Program-made: the position numbers and the translations under genes
Part shown: piece after piece, positions 33,613 to 42,120 of the stretch
Layout of the letters: every line of letters starts with the position of its first letter
How positions within the stretch are numbered: the stretch's first letter is position 1
Assembly (NCBI RefSeq): GCF_028622875.1
Contig: NZ_CP117709.1
Location: 1 to 64,000, forward strand
Length of the DNA stretch: 64,000 bases
From: Streptomyces sp. MMBL 11-1
GTDB lineage: Bacteria; Actinomycetota; Actinomycetes; Streptomycetales; Streptomycetaceae
Direction of reading: 5' to 3'
Notes under the pieces: model-generated
What the model was told of the DNA's origin: nothing
Seen by the model: the letters and a program-made list of their open reading frames with translations, nothing else
Databases searched by the model: none

Positions 33613-34629
33613 TCACCGCCCGAGGGTGCGCAGCAGCGCCGGCAGCGCCCCGCGCAACTCGCGCTCCCAGTAGGGCGGGGAGTGGGTGCCCTGGTAGAAG
33701 TGCGTGGTGACCGCCACCCCGTGGGCCCGCAGCCGGGAGGCCATCGCCCGGTTCTCCGCCCCCATGATGGCCTCGGTCGGGGACAGGACGTCCTCGGGGA
33801 AGGGGTCGTCGGGGTCCTCGAGGCCGGGGACGTGCGGGTCCGGCTCCGTGCCGGGCGGGTCGAGCGCGCCCGCCCGGCCGTCGCCGCTGGAGAGGTGGAC
33901 CTCGACGCCGCGCAGTCGCTCCGGCCGGTAGTACGGGTCGTGGTCCTGCCAGATCCGCCGCTGGGCCACCGGGTCGCCCCACAGCGCGGACCGGTCCAGG
34001 CCCAGATAGTCGAGTCCGGCCCGGACCGCCCGGGGGTGCTGGAGCGGATGGACGTAGCCGCTGAGGCCCGCCACCGCGCGGAACAGGCCGGGGTGGCGTG
34101 CCGCGTAGGTCAGCGCGCCGAAACCGCCCTGCGACTCCCCCGCCGCGACCCGCCGGTCCCCCGCGCCGTAGGAGCGCTCCAGCAGCGGGCGCACCTCGTC
34201 GAGGTGGAAGGTCTCCACGCGCGGCGCGCCGCCGGCGCCGCCGTTCCACCAGTCGCTGTAGAACCCGAAGAGCGGCATCGACGGCATGACCACGAGCACG
34301 TCGCGCAGGTGCGGGAGCCGCTCCACCGCGTAGTCCTCGGTCCAGGCCTCGGGGTCGCCGTGGCCACCCGCCAGCAGATACAGGACCGGCCACCGCTCGC
34401 CCCGCCGGCGATCCTCCCAGCCGTCCGGGGTGAGCAGGCGGACCGTAGCGGCACCCTTCAACGCCGCCGACCGCACGGTCAGTTCGAGGAGCCGGTCGCC
34501 GATCCACCGCTCCCCCGTCACCCGTATCCCCGGGGGCGGTTCCCCGGGCGGGGCCGCTGCCGCCGTTGTTCCGGGCACGAGCAGCAGCAGGGCCGCGCCC
34601 CATGCGATCACCTTGCGCGCCGTGCTCAT
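33613..34629 (-). CDS. Secreted esterase, antigen 85/esterase D-like
   Basis: This 338-residue exported alpha/beta hydrolase has a signal peptide ending AAAAPPGEPP, then WPVLYLLAGGHGDPEAWTED and the nucleophile elbow RVAAGESQGGFGALTYAARHPG (in part; GESQG, about residue 175). The late THSPPYWERELR carries the catalytic His. It resembles mycolyltransferase-like esterases that are common in Streptomyces, which lack mycolic acids, so it is probably a general esterase. The ATG at 34629 has GGGAGG eight bases upstream. The next upstream gene on the same strand is another secreted hydrolase, 131 bp away. Confidence 0.85.
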   Translation of the reverse strand: MSTARKVIAWGAALLLLVPGTTAAAAPPGEPPPGIRVTGERWIGDRLLELTVRSAALKGAATVRLLTPDGWEDRRRGERWPVLYLLAGGHGDPEAWTEDYAVERLPHLRDVLVVMPSMPLFGFYSDWWNGGAGGAPRVETFHLDEVRPLLERSYGAGDRRVAAGESQGGFGALTYAARHPGLFRAVAGLSGYVHPLQHPRAVRAGLDYLGLDRSALWGDPVAQRRIWQDHDPYYRPERLRGVEVHLSSGDGRAGALDPPGTEPDPHVPGLEDPDDPFPEDVLSPTEAIMGAENRAMASRLRAHGVAVTTHFYQGTHSPPYWERELRGALPALLRTLGR

Positions 34630-34760
34630 CACCGCGACCTCCCGACATCGTCGGCCGGACTTCGCCCGACTCCTCGGACGGTACGGAGTGGGCCGGGTGC
34701 CCGGCATCCTCCGACGGGAGGCCGCCCGTACACCGACGGGAGGCGGTCTCCTGCCCCGGG

Positions 34761-36401
34761 TCACTTCACGCAGGTCTCGTCCTTCTTCGGGAGCCGCCCC
34801 GTCGCCAGGTAGCGGTTGACCTCGGTGTCCACGCAGGCGTTCCCGTATTCGCCGTACAGGGCGTGGCGGTTGGCGTTCTCCAGGGTGAGGAGCCTGGAGC
34901 CCGGAAGCCTGCTGTGCAGGGTGGTGGTGCTCCGGTAGGTGGTGCGGGGGTCGCCCGTGGCCGCGACCAGGAGGACGCGGGCGTCGTGGCTGATACGGGT
35001 GGGGGCTTCCCGTGGCGCGTCCCAGAAGGCGCAGGGGCCGATGTTCTCGGTGAGGGGGCCGAACAGGGGGTGTGCGCCACGGCTCCGTTGGATGTCGCGC
35101 CAGTAGCGCTCGGTCTCGCGCGGGGCCGGTACGTCACCGCAGATGATCGCCGTCTGGGAGCTGCCGAAGGAGGAGCCCGCGCCGGAGAACAGGAGGCGCA
35201 GCGTCTCCGCGAACCCCGGGGGCAACGGAGCCTCACGGCCCTTGGACGCCCGGGACAGTGCCGCCACCTGCTGGGCAAGGAGGTCCCGCGCGCCGTCGAC
35301 GTCGTCGGCCACGCCCATGAAGAGCAGCGTCGGTATGTGGGTGTCGTCGACCCGGAAGACGTCGGGGCCGGTGCCGAGCGTCAGCGGGGCGCGGGCCGCC
35401 TTCGCCATGACGTGGTCGATGGTGGAGAGCACCGCGGTACGGGAGCGGCCCAGGCCGTACGTCGTGTGGCGGGCGGCCGCCCAGGCGGCCCAGGCGGAGA
35501 GCGCCTGCTCGTTCTCGCGCACGGTGTTCTTCAGCAGGCGCGGGTTGTAGTCGTCCGGACCCACCGCTCCGTCCAGGACCATCCGGTCGTAGCGGCCGGG
35601 GAACATCTGGGTGTAGACCGTGCCCAGGTAGGTGCCGTACGAATAGCCCAGGTAGGAGATCTTGCGCTCGCCCAGTGCGCCCCGGATCACGTCCATGTCC
35701 CTGGCTGTGTTGCGGGTGCTGATGTGCGGGAGCACCGAGGCGTTCGTGGCGCGGCACTTGTCGGCCAGGCTCTTGCTCAGCGCCACCTGGCGGTCGAAGC
35801 CGGCCCGGCTCGCACCGGCCGAGAACCAGGTGAAGCTGACGGGCCAGCCGCAGTCCAGCGGGGTGCTCCGGCCGACGAAGCGCGGGTCGAAGCCGACGAT
35901 GTCGTAGCGCGGGCCGACCTCCTTCATCGCCGTGCGGACGATCGGCGGGGAATCCACGGCCGGGCCGCCGGGGCCGCCGTTGTTGAGGAGGATCGCGCCG
36001 ATGCGGCGGCGGGTGTCGGTGGCCTTCAGACGGGATATCGCGACCGTGATCGTCCGGCCCCCGGGGGCTGTGTAGTCCAGCGGGACCGTGACGTCGGCAC
36101 ACTGCACGCCCGCCCTGTCCAGGTCTCTGCCCGTCTCGTCCTGCGGGGAGCTCATACAGGTGCCCCAGTCCAGGGGTTGGTGGTAATAGCGGTCGAGCGC
36201 TCCGGCGGTCGTCGGCGGTGCGACCGTACGGGGTACCGGCCCGGGCCGTGCGGTGGCCAGGGCCGGTGACGCCGTGATGCCCGCCGCGAGGGCCAGGGCC
36301 AGGCCCGCGGCGGCGGCCCTGGCGGTCGTCCGGGCGGCCGGGGTGGTGCGGGCGGCCGCCCGGGGTCGGATGGTCTTCTCTGCGTCCTGTGCGTAACTCA
36401 C
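34761..36401 (-). CDS. Secreted tripeptidyl aminopeptidase-like alpha/beta hydrolase
   Basis: This 546-residue exported protein has a signal peptide ending around ASPALATA (about residue 50), then VPLDYTAPGGRTITVAISRL and LLNNGGPGGPAV (oxyanion loop). The nucleophile elbow is SYLGYSYGTYLGTVYTQMFP (GYSYG, about residue 215). A TAP-like C-terminal domain with RVLLVAATGDPRTTYRST and NRHALYGEYGNACVD (catalytic His) completes it. This is the SlpD/SlpE/Tap family of Streptomyces, which trims N-terminal peptides from extracellular proteins. The GTG at 36401 places the signal peptide at a usual distance. Confidence 0.9.
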   Translation of the reverse strand: MSYAQDAEKTIRPRAAARTTPAARTTARAAAAGLALALAAGITASPALATARPGPVPRTVAPPTTAGALDRYYHQPLDWGTCMSSPQDETGRDLDRAGVQCADVTVPLDYTAPGGRTITVAISRLKATDTRRRIGAILLNNGGPGGPAVDSPPIVRTAMKEVGPRYDIVGFDPRFVGRSTPLDCGWPVSFTWFSAGASRAGFDRQVALSKSLADKCRATNASVLPHISTRNTARDMDVIRGALGERKISYLGYSYGTYLGTVYTQMFPGRYDRMVLDGAVGPDDYNPRLLKNTVRENEQALSAWAAWAAARHTTYGLGRSRTAVLSTIDHVMAKAARAPLTLGTGPDVFRVDDTHIPTLLFMGVADDVDGARDLLAQQVAALSRASKGREAPLPPGFAETLRLLFSGAGSSFGSSQTAIICGDVPAPRETERYWRDIQRSRGAHPLFGPLTENIGPCAFWDAPREAPTRISHDARVLLVAATGDPRTTYRSTTTLHSRLPGSRLLTLENANRHALYGEYGNACVDTEVNRYLATGRLPKKDETCVK

Positions 36402-36565
36402 ATCAATGGACGCTAGGGGAAGGACCGTTGGGGATCATTGGGGCTGGCACCCCAACGCGGCGGGGGGTCGCCTCCCCCTTTCGTCGGGTTCCCGGGTCCA
36501 GGACCGCCTGTCCACTCCCGCAGGGGCAGGGTGGTGGACGTGCGCGTGGCGGGGCGGCCGACGCC

Positions 36566-37606
36566 TCAGATCGTCGCCGTGTCGATGACGAAGCGGTAGC
36601 GGACGTCGCTGGCGAGAACCCGCTCGTACGCCTCGTTGACCTGGCCCGCGCCGATCACCTCGATCTCGGCGCCGAGCCCGTGCACGGCGCAGAAGTCCAG
36701 CATCTCCTGGGTCTCCTTGATCCCGCCGATCATCGAACCCGCGATCGACTTGTTGCCCAGGATCAGGGAGAAGAGGTTCAGCGAGATCGGCTCCTCGGGG
36801 GCGCCCACGTTGACCAGCGTGCCGTCGGTGCGCAGCAGAGCGAGGTAGGCGCCGAGGTCGAGCGGGGCCGAGACCGTGGAGAGGATGACGTCGAACGTGC
36901 CGGCCAGCTCCTCGAAGGTCCGCGGATCGCTGGTCGCGTAGTAGTGGTCCGCGCCCAGCTTGAGCCCGTCGTCCTTCTTCCGCAGCGACTGGGAGAGGAC
37001 CGTGACCTCGGCACCGAGCGCGTGCGCGATTTTGACGGCCATGTGGCCGAGTCCGCCGAGACCGACGACGGCGACCTTCTTGCCGGGGCCCGCGCCCCAG
37101 CGCTTGAGCGGGGAGTACGTGGTGATGCCCGCGCACAGGAGCGGCGCGGCCTCGTCCAGGGCGATGCCCTCGGGGATGGAGAGGGCGAACGTCTCGGCCA
37201 CGACGATGTGCGTCGAGTAGCCGCCGTACGTGGGCTCGCCACCGCGGTCGAGAGCGTTGTACGTCTGGGTGTTCCCCTCGGCGCAGTGCTGCTCGCGGCC
37301 CAGCAGGCAGGCGTCGCACGTTCCGCAGGAGTCGACCATGCAGCCGACGCCGACGCGGTCGCCGACCTTGAACCGGGTGACCCCGGGGCCGGTCTCGGCG
37401 ACGATCCCGGCGATCTCGTGGCCGGGCACCATCGGGAAGATGCCCTCGCCCCAGCCGTCGCGGGCCTGGTGGATGTCGGAGTGGCAGATCCCGGCGAACT
37501 TGATGTCGATCAGGACGTCGAACTCGCCCACCGGGCGGCGTTCGATCGTGGTGCGCTCCAGCGGGGCCTTGGCACGGGGAGCGGCGTAGGCGGCAACGGT
37601 GGTCAT
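36566..37606 (-). CDS. Zinc-dependent NAD(P) alcohol dehydrogenase, YahK/CAD type
   Basis: This 346-residue medium-chain dehydrogenase has [11 protein letters not shown] (catalytic zinc Cys), [10 protein letters not shown] (His-Glu), [20 protein letters not shown] (structural zinc cysteines) and [20 protein letters not shown] (Rossmann loop). [16 protein letters not shown] also fits the cinnamyl-alcohol-type aldehyde reductases such as YahK and AdhC. It probably reduces aldehydes in the cytoplasm. It is divergent from an MmyB-type regulator. A GTGATGC...GCATCAC dyad at 37626-37656 lies between the two. Confidence 0.92.
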   Translation of the reverse strand: MTTVAAYAAPRAKAPLERTTIERRPVGEFDVLIDIKFAGICHSDIHQARDGWGEGIFPMVPGHEIAGIVAETGPGVTRFKVGDRVGVGCMVDSCGTCDACLLGREQHCAEGNTQTYNALDRGGEPTYGGYSTHIVVAETFALSIPEGIALDEAAPLLCAGITTYSPLKRWGAGPGKKVAVVGLGGLGHMAVKIAHALGAEVTVLSQSLRKKDDGLKLGADHYYATSDPRTFEELAGTFDVILSTVSAPLDLGAYLALLRTDGTLVNVGAPEEPISLNLFSLILGNKSIAGSMIGGIKETQEMLDFCAVHGLGAEIEVIGAGQVNEAYERVLASDVRYRFVIDTATI

Positions 37607-37625
37607 GCCGGAGGTTCTCCTCTGG

Positions 37626-37656
37626 GTGATGCGGTAGGAACGTCTCCCAGCATCAC
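37626..37656. promoter_or_regulatory. Inverted repeat between adh and its regulator
   Basis: GTGATGC (37626-37632) and GCATCAC (37650-37656) are a perfect 7-bp inverted repeat 20 bp upstream of the dehydrogenase start. It is probably the operator for the divergent HTH regulator. Confidence 0.5.
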
Positions 37657-37759
37657 GCCGTGACGGATGTCTACCCAGGTCACCGCTTTGCCTACGTCCA
37701 GTGGTCCTACTACTGACGGGGACAGGCTCGGGCTCGTACGACCTGGGATCACAGGAATA

Positions 37760-38698
37760 ATGGAAACCATGGACGATCGACCGGAGGGAGCCGCCCCCGA
37801 GCCGCTGGACGGGCGCGCCGAGCTCAGCGAGTTCCTGCGCACCCGCAGGGCCAGGCTCCAGCCGGGCGACGTGGGACTCCCGGAGTTCGGCCGGCACCGC
37901 CGGGTGCCCGGTCTGCGCCGGGAGGAGCTGGCACAACTGGCCGGGGTCTCCGTGGCGTACTACACGCGCCTGGAGCAGGGAAACGGGCGCAACGTGTCGG
38001 CCGAGGTCCTTGACGCGATCGCTCGGGCCCTGCGGCTCACGGACGCCGAGAGCGCCCATCTGACGCACCTGGCCAAGCCCGCGCGGCACAGGAAGAAGCG
38101 CCGCCCGGCCAGGGTGCAGCGCGTGCGCAAGGGCCTGCTGTACTTGCTCGACAGCATGGACGGCATCCCCGCGTACGTGACCGGGGCACGCTCCGACGTC
38201 CTCGCCTGGAATCCGATGGCGGCGGCGGTGTTCGGCGACTGGGGCGCGCTGCCGCCGGGCGAGCGCAACTGGGCGCGGCTGGTGTTCCTCTCCCCCGACT
38301 ACCGGGACCTGTTCGCGAACTGGGACTCCAAGGCCTCGGACATGGTCAGCTATCTGCGGCTGTACGCGGGCTGCCACCCCGACGATCCGGAGCTCTCGGC
38401 GCTGGTGGGCGAACTCTCCGTCAAGAGCGACGAGTTCCGGCGGCTGTGGGCCACGCACAACGTCAAGGAGAAGGGCCACGGCAGCAAGGTGCTGCGGCAT
38501 CCGCTCGTCGGGGAGCTGACCCTGTCGTACGAGACGCTGAACCTCCCGGACGACGAGGAGCAGCATCTGGTGACCTACCACGCGGAGCCGGGTTCGGAGT
38601 CGTACCAGGCCCTGCGTCTGCTGGCGAGCTGGGGAGCGGACGCGGGCCGGCCCGGCGCTGTCAGCGAGGCGGGCCGAGGTCCGGCCGGCGAGCGATGA
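37760..38698 (+). CDS. XRE-family regulator with MmyB-like ligand-binding domain
   Basis: This regulator of about 312 residues has an N-terminal HTH ([40 protein letters not shown], about residues 50-90). An MmyB-type PAS-like domain follows (about 120-290: [67 protein letters not shown]). This family commonly controls a divergent oxidoreductase gene and may bind a fatty-acid-like ligand. The start could be the ATG at 37760 or at 37769. Spacing to AGGA is poor for both, and the transcript may be leaderless. Its last 38 bp overlap the antiparallel methyltransferase remnant. Confidence 0.88.
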   Translation: METMDDRPEGAAPEPLDGRAELSEFLRTRRARLQPGDVGLPEFGRHRRVPGLRREELAQLAGVSVAYYTRLEQGNGRNVSAEVLDAIARALRLTDAESAHLTHLAKPARHRKKRRPARVQRVRKGLLYLLDSMDGIPAYVTGARSDVLAWNPMAAAVFGDWGALPPGERNWARLVFLSPDYRDLFANWDSKASDMVSYLRLYAGCHPDDPELSALVGELSVKSDEFRRLWATHNVKEKGHGSKVLRHPLVGELTLSYETLNLPDDEEQHLVTYHAEPGSESYQALRLLASWGADAGRPGAVSEAGRGPAGER

Positions 38699-38905
38699 GG
38701 ACGTGCTCCCTGCCGGGGCGGCCGGGCGCCTCGCGCACGTCACGTACGACGAACCCCTGTGCCGCCAGGTCCGCCTCGGCCCCCTGACGTCCGCGGAAGC
38801 ACAGGGTGGAGTCGGAGGTGAGGACCTGCCTGCCTGGCCGTCGCTCCGGAACACGTAGGTCCAGCGGACCCCGGTCTGGTCCGAGTGGGTCGTGGAGTGC
38901 AGCCG
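38661..38905 (-). pseudogene. SAM-dependent methyltransferase, C-terminal remnant
   Basis: The segment reads [13 protein letters not shown] in one frame and then [20 protein letters not shown] and [20 protein letters not shown] in the next. That is the usual C-terminal end of small class I methyltransferases. The catalytic Rossmann part is missing and one frameshift separates the two pieces. The stop lies inside the convergent regulator gene. The gap from 38906 to 39100 shows nothing further. Confidence 0.55.
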
Positions 38906-39100
38906 GCCGGGGATGCGCGAAGATCCGTCTTTCCGGCTTCTTTTCGGAGAACGGAGGAATCACGGCAGAGAAGAGTGAGCGCTTTCCGTGCACGCCTCTC
39001 CCGTGAATCCGCATAACGGACCGGAAAGGAAATGCGCGAGTCGTCGCTCCTGTGCGCGGTCGGCGAGTGTGCGGGGCCTCCCCTCGCCGGTGATGCGGCC

Positions 39101-39949
39101 TTATTCCGGCGTGAACGCCTCCGCGTGCTCGGCCGACCAGACGCGGTACGGCCTCGCCGGGCGGCCCGTCAGTTCCTGGACCGTGGGCACCACGGCTGCC
39201 TTCGCTCCCGCCCGCTGCCGCTCCGCGCTCCGCAGGAAGGCCTCCGCGACGGGCGGCGGATACTTCGCCAGCAGGGCCGTGCGCGCGGTGTCCAGGTCCA
39301 GTTCCTCGAAGCGCAACGGCCGCCCCAGCACCCGGGAGAGCTGGGCCGTCTGCTCCCGCGCGGTGATCGCCTCCGGGCCCGACACGGCGTACGCCCTGCC
39401 CTCGTGCCCCGTACCGGTGAGGACGGCGACGGCCACCGCGGCGACGTCGCGCGGGTCGACGCACGCGACCGGAGCGTCACCGTACAGGGCGCGCACCACT
39501 CCCGCCGACCGGATGCCGGGCCCCCAGGAAAGGGTGTTGGACATGAACGTCCTGGGGCGCACGAACGTCCACGGGACCCCCGACTCCCTCACCGCCTGTT
39601 CGTTCTCCCGCTGACGCCGGGTGATGAAGTCGTCGGCGCCCGGCTCCTCCACCGCCATCATGGACAGCTTGACCAGGTGGCGTACGCCCGCCGCGGCCGC
39701 CGCCGCCGCGACCCTCTCGTCGTCGGGCTCCGTGGGGCTGTTCGTCACCAGGAACACCGAGGCGACTCCCCGCAGGGCCCGGTCGAGAGCGGCGCGGTCC
39801 CCGTACTCGCCCTCGACGATTTCGACCCCTCCCCCCTGTACGGTGAGCCGCTCGGGGCGGCGCGCGAGAATCCGCACGGGGCCGGCCGCCGCCAGCTGTC
39901 CGGCGACCTCACGGCCCACCGCTCCGGTCGCACCCGTCACGAGAATCAC
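39101..39949 (-). CDS. NmrA-type NAD(P)-binding oxidoreductase
   Basis: This 282-residue atypical SDR starts ILVTGATGAVGREVAGQLAA, the Rossmann GxxGxxG. It then has VRILARRPERL, GVASVFLVTNSPTEPDDERV, WTFVRPRTFMSNTLSWG and AYAVSGPEAITAREQTAQLS, as in the NmrA/HSCARG group of NADP-binding redox sensors and reductases. It starts (GTG) 12 bp after the stop of the afsA homolog and is clearly in that operon. In gamma-butyrolactone pathways an NADP reductase reduces the AfsA product, so that is the most likely role here, by inference from context. Confidence 0.87.
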   Translation of the reverse strand: MILVTGATGAVGREVAGQLAAAGPVRILARRPERLTVQGGGVEIVEGEYGDRAALDRALRGVASVFLVTNSPTEPDDERVAAAAAAAGVRHLVKLSMMAVEEPGADDFITRRQRENEQAVRESGVPWTFVRPRTFMSNTLSWGPGIRSAGVVRALYGDAPVACVDPRDVAAVAVAVLTGTGHEGRAYAVSGPEAITAREQTAQLSRVLGRPLRFEELDLDTARTALLAKYPPPVAEAFLRSAERQRAGAKAAVVPTVQELTGRPARPYRVWSAEHAEAFTPE

Positions 39950-39961
39950 TCGGGAAACCTC

Positions 39962-40906
39962 TCAGCCGTGGGCCCGGGGGCCGGACAGGACGGTGGAGAA
40001 CACCGTTTCGCCGTCCTGATGGCCTGTCACCTGTACCGTCACCGTATCCTCGGCCGTCCCCGGCAGGACCACCGCCCTGATCCAGCACGGACTGCCGAAC
40101 TCGGAGTACCGGTGGAAGCGGGTGCGCGCCTCGGCCGGAACGATCCCCGCGGGCCCGGCCGCGAGGCACGCCGCCTGGCGGGCCGCCTCCAGCAGCAACA
40201 TGCCCGGGACATGGTCATTGGGGCGCTGGAACAGGGTGGGATGCCGGGTGTCCACGCGCAGTTCCCAGACTCCGTCCCGCCCGGTCTCCGAGAGCACCAC
40301 GTCCTCGACGCGGGTACGGCCCGCCCGGACGGCCGGGACCGGCACGGTCTCCGGTATGGATATCCCCTCGGCCGGGGCGTCGCCGCGCATCCGCCTGTAC
40401 GCCTTGGGAGTGCTGAAACGGGTCTCCCCCCTTCCCGTCGCGGCGAGCCGACCGTCGCGGTACACCGCCCAGCCGACACGCCCCTGGGCCGGGAGCCCGC
40501 CCCGCCACTTCAGGTCGGAGCAGAACACCTCCACGTCGATCTCGGTGGGTGCGCCCCCCACGGCCAGGTGCTCCTGATGACAGACGTAGTCGAGTCCCGT
40601 CATCAGGAACTGATAGCCGAGCGGGATCCCGTACCCGGCGTGGAAGGCGAGCATGGCCGCCTGCCGCATCGCCTCCGCGACCAGCAGCGGGTCGTGCCGG
40701 TCGTCACCCACCGGAGCGAAGAACGGATGATCGTGCGGAAGGACCGCCCCCACCGAGAACCGGTCGTGCTCCAGGCGGACCCAGTTCCGCGGAAACGCGT
40801 CCTCCGGCCTGGTCCGGTGCACCATGTCGATCCCCACGGAGTGCACCACCTCGGCCTCCGCATCCATGGTCGGCACCGAATCGATCAAAACTGCTGCTTC
40901 GGGCAT
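39962..40906 (-). CDS. afsA: AfsA/ScbA-family gamma-butyrolactone biosynthesis protein
   Basis: This 314-residue cytoplasmic enzyme has two AfsA hot-dog repeats. Repeat one contains MVHRTRPEDAFPRNWVRLEH and DDRHDPLLVAEAMRQAAMLA; repeat two contains VLSETGRDGVWELRVDTRHP and PNDHVPGMLLLEAARQAACL. AfsA condenses dihydroxyacetone phosphate with a beta-keto acyl-ACP, the first step of A-factor-type hormone synthesis. Length and both repeats agree with the family. The ATG at 40906 has GGGGGAG upstream. It is followed by an NADP reductase. No TetR-type receptor gene is next to it, and an ARE-like palindrome lies in its promoter. Confidence 0.93.
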   Translation of the reverse strand: MPEAAVLIDSVPTMDAEAEVVHSVGIDMVHRTRPEDAFPRNWVRLEHDRFSVGAVLPHDHPFFAPVGDDRHDPLLVAEAMRQAAMLAFHAGYGIPLGYQFLMTGLDYVCHQEHLAVGGAPTEIDVEVFCSDLKWRGGLPAQGRVGWAVYRDGRLAATGRGETRFSTPKAYRRMRGDAPAEGISIPETVPVPAVRAGRTRVEDVVLSETGRDGVWELRVDTRHPTLFQRPNDHVPGMLLLEAARQAACLAAGPAGIVPAEARTRFHRYSEFGSPCWIRAVVLPGTAEDTVTVQVTGHQDGETVFSTVLSGPRAHG

Positions 40907-40966
40907 AACTCCCCCCAGGGGTCATGTAGTGGCGAGCCGTTCCTGCGATGCTTATATCGGTATAAT

Positions 40967-40987
40967 AAGACGAGAATACTCGGTCTT
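40967..40987 (-). promoter_or_regulatory. Possible autoregulatory element (ARE) upstream of afsA
   Basis: AAGACGAG (40967-40974) and CTCGGTCTT (40979-40987) form an imperfect palindrome around AATA, in an AT-rich patch 60-80 bp upstream of the afsA start. Its size and position are those of a binding site for gamma-butyrolactone receptors. The match to an ARE consensus is from memory and approximate. Confidence 0.45.
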
Positions 40988-41180
40988 TTTCCCTTTACCC
41001 GGGACGAATCCCCCACGTCCGCCCCGCCGCATTTCCGGGCCCCGCCCGGGAATGCGGATGACGGCGGCGCGGGCATTGAGGAGGCGCGTCGTCCCGGCCG
41101 CGAAGTCCGCCGGAATTCGCCGGAGCGCCGACTCCGCGAAATGTGCCGGCCGCTCCAATTTTCCGCGCGCCCAGCGGCGC

Positions 41181-41285
41181 CCGGCCCGGGACGCCGGGCT
41201 CGGACGGATGCACCCCGTCCAGGGCGAGAACGACGGCCCGTTGCACGCTTCCCATGGCACGATCCTGTCGAAAGATGGCGATCAT
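41181..41285 (-). pseudogene. Possible N-terminal stump of a GlxA/AraC-type regulator
   Basis: About 35 residues on the minus strand (GSVQRAVVLALDGVHPSEPG, then VPGRAPLGA) resemble the first strand of DJ-1/PfpI-type AraC regulators (usually VVVLALDGVxPFELGIP). The likeness ends abruptly and no AraC HTH follows. The rest of 40988-41383 has no supported gene. Confidence 0.35.
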
Positions 41286-41383
41286 GGCATGGTACGCCGG
41301 GGGTGCGCCCTCGACCCTGGACGTGTCGAGTGCCCGGGGAGGACCCTGGGCACTGGCGAAGGCCGAACGCTCACCCTCGCGGC

Positions 41384-41453
41384 GTTCCGGCGTTCCGGCG
41401 TTCCGGCGTTCAGGCGTTCAGGCGTTCAGGCGTTCAGGCGTTCAGGCGTTCAG
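41384..41453. repeat. 8-bp tandem repeat overlapping the lysE stop codon
   Basis: Three copies of GTTCCGGC are followed by five copies of GTTCAGGC and a partial sixth. On the minus strand the unit is GCCTGAAC, so each of these last copies carries a TGA. The lysE reading frame ends in the first copy it meets (stop at 41442-41444), so the gene's last codons are part of the array. Confidence 0.9.
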
Positions 41454-42053
41454 CGCCAGCTTCGCGCCGAGCCCGATCATCATCACGGCTACCAGACCGT
41501 CCAGCACCCGCCACGCGGAGGGCCGCGCGAGGACCCCGCTCAGCAGCCGGGCGCCGAACCCGAGCGCGGCGAACCAGCACACGCTGGCGAGGATCGCGCC
41601 GAGGCCGAAGGTCCAGCGCAACGGTCCTCGGTCGGCTGCGACGGATCCGAGCAGGAACACGGTGTCGAGGTACACGTGCGGATTGAGCCAGGTCATCGCC
41701 AGGCAGGTCAGCACCACGCTCCCGCGCGAGGCGGCCGGGGCGTCCCCCGCGTGCAGGGCGGACGGGCGCAGGACGCGGCGTGCGGCGAGCAGTCCGTAGC
41801 CGATCAGGAACACGCCGCCGAGCAGTCCGACCACGGTCAGCGCCGAAGGCCAGGCCACGACGAGGGCGCCGACCCCCGCGACCCCCAGCGCGATGAGCAC
41901 AGCGTCGGAGAGGGCGCAGATCCCGACCACCGCGAGCACGCCGTCGCGGCGGACGCCCTGGCGCAGCACCAGGGCGTTCTGGGCTCCGATGGCGACGATG
42001 AGCGAGAGGCCGGTGCCGAAACCGGCGGCCGCGGTGGTCAGGGCGTTCGTCAT
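41442..42053 (-). CDS. lysE: LysE/ArgO-type amino acid exporter
   Basis: This 203-residue membrane protein has six hydrophobic segments with the family motif FGTGLSLIVAIGAQNALVLR at the N-terminus. LSDAVLIALGVAGVGAL and TCLAMTWLNPHVYLDTVFLL (the NPHxYLDT signature) follow. LysE exporters expel excess basic amino acids. It is divergent from an ArgP/LysG-like LysR regulator, the classic arrangement. The last residues LALNA and the stop lie within an octamer repeat array, so slippage there could alter the C-terminus. Confidence 0.93.
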   Translation of the reverse strand: MTNALTTAAAGFGTGLSLIVAIGAQNALVLRQGVRRDGVLAVVGICALSDAVLIALGVAGVGALVVAWPSALTVVGLLGGVFLIGYGLLAARRVLRPSALHAGDAPAASRGSVVLTCLAMTWLNPHVYLDTVFLLGSVAADRGPLRWTFGLGAILASVCWFAALGFGARLLSGVLARPSAWRVLDGLVAVMMIGLGAKLALNA

Positions 42054-42120
42054 GCGGGCGACGGTACGGAGCGGGGAAACCTGGTGTCCAGCTAAAGATT
42101 CTTACGTATCATCAGTGTTC

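Noticed and set aside
41384..41453. Octamer array as a CRISPR or transposon end
   Set aside because: Contiguous 8-bp units without spacers; no transposase gene or target duplication seen.
39032..41686. 884-residue open frame on the plus strand
   Set aside because: Antisense to the NmrA-type reductase and afsA genes, which carry clear domains on the minus strand.
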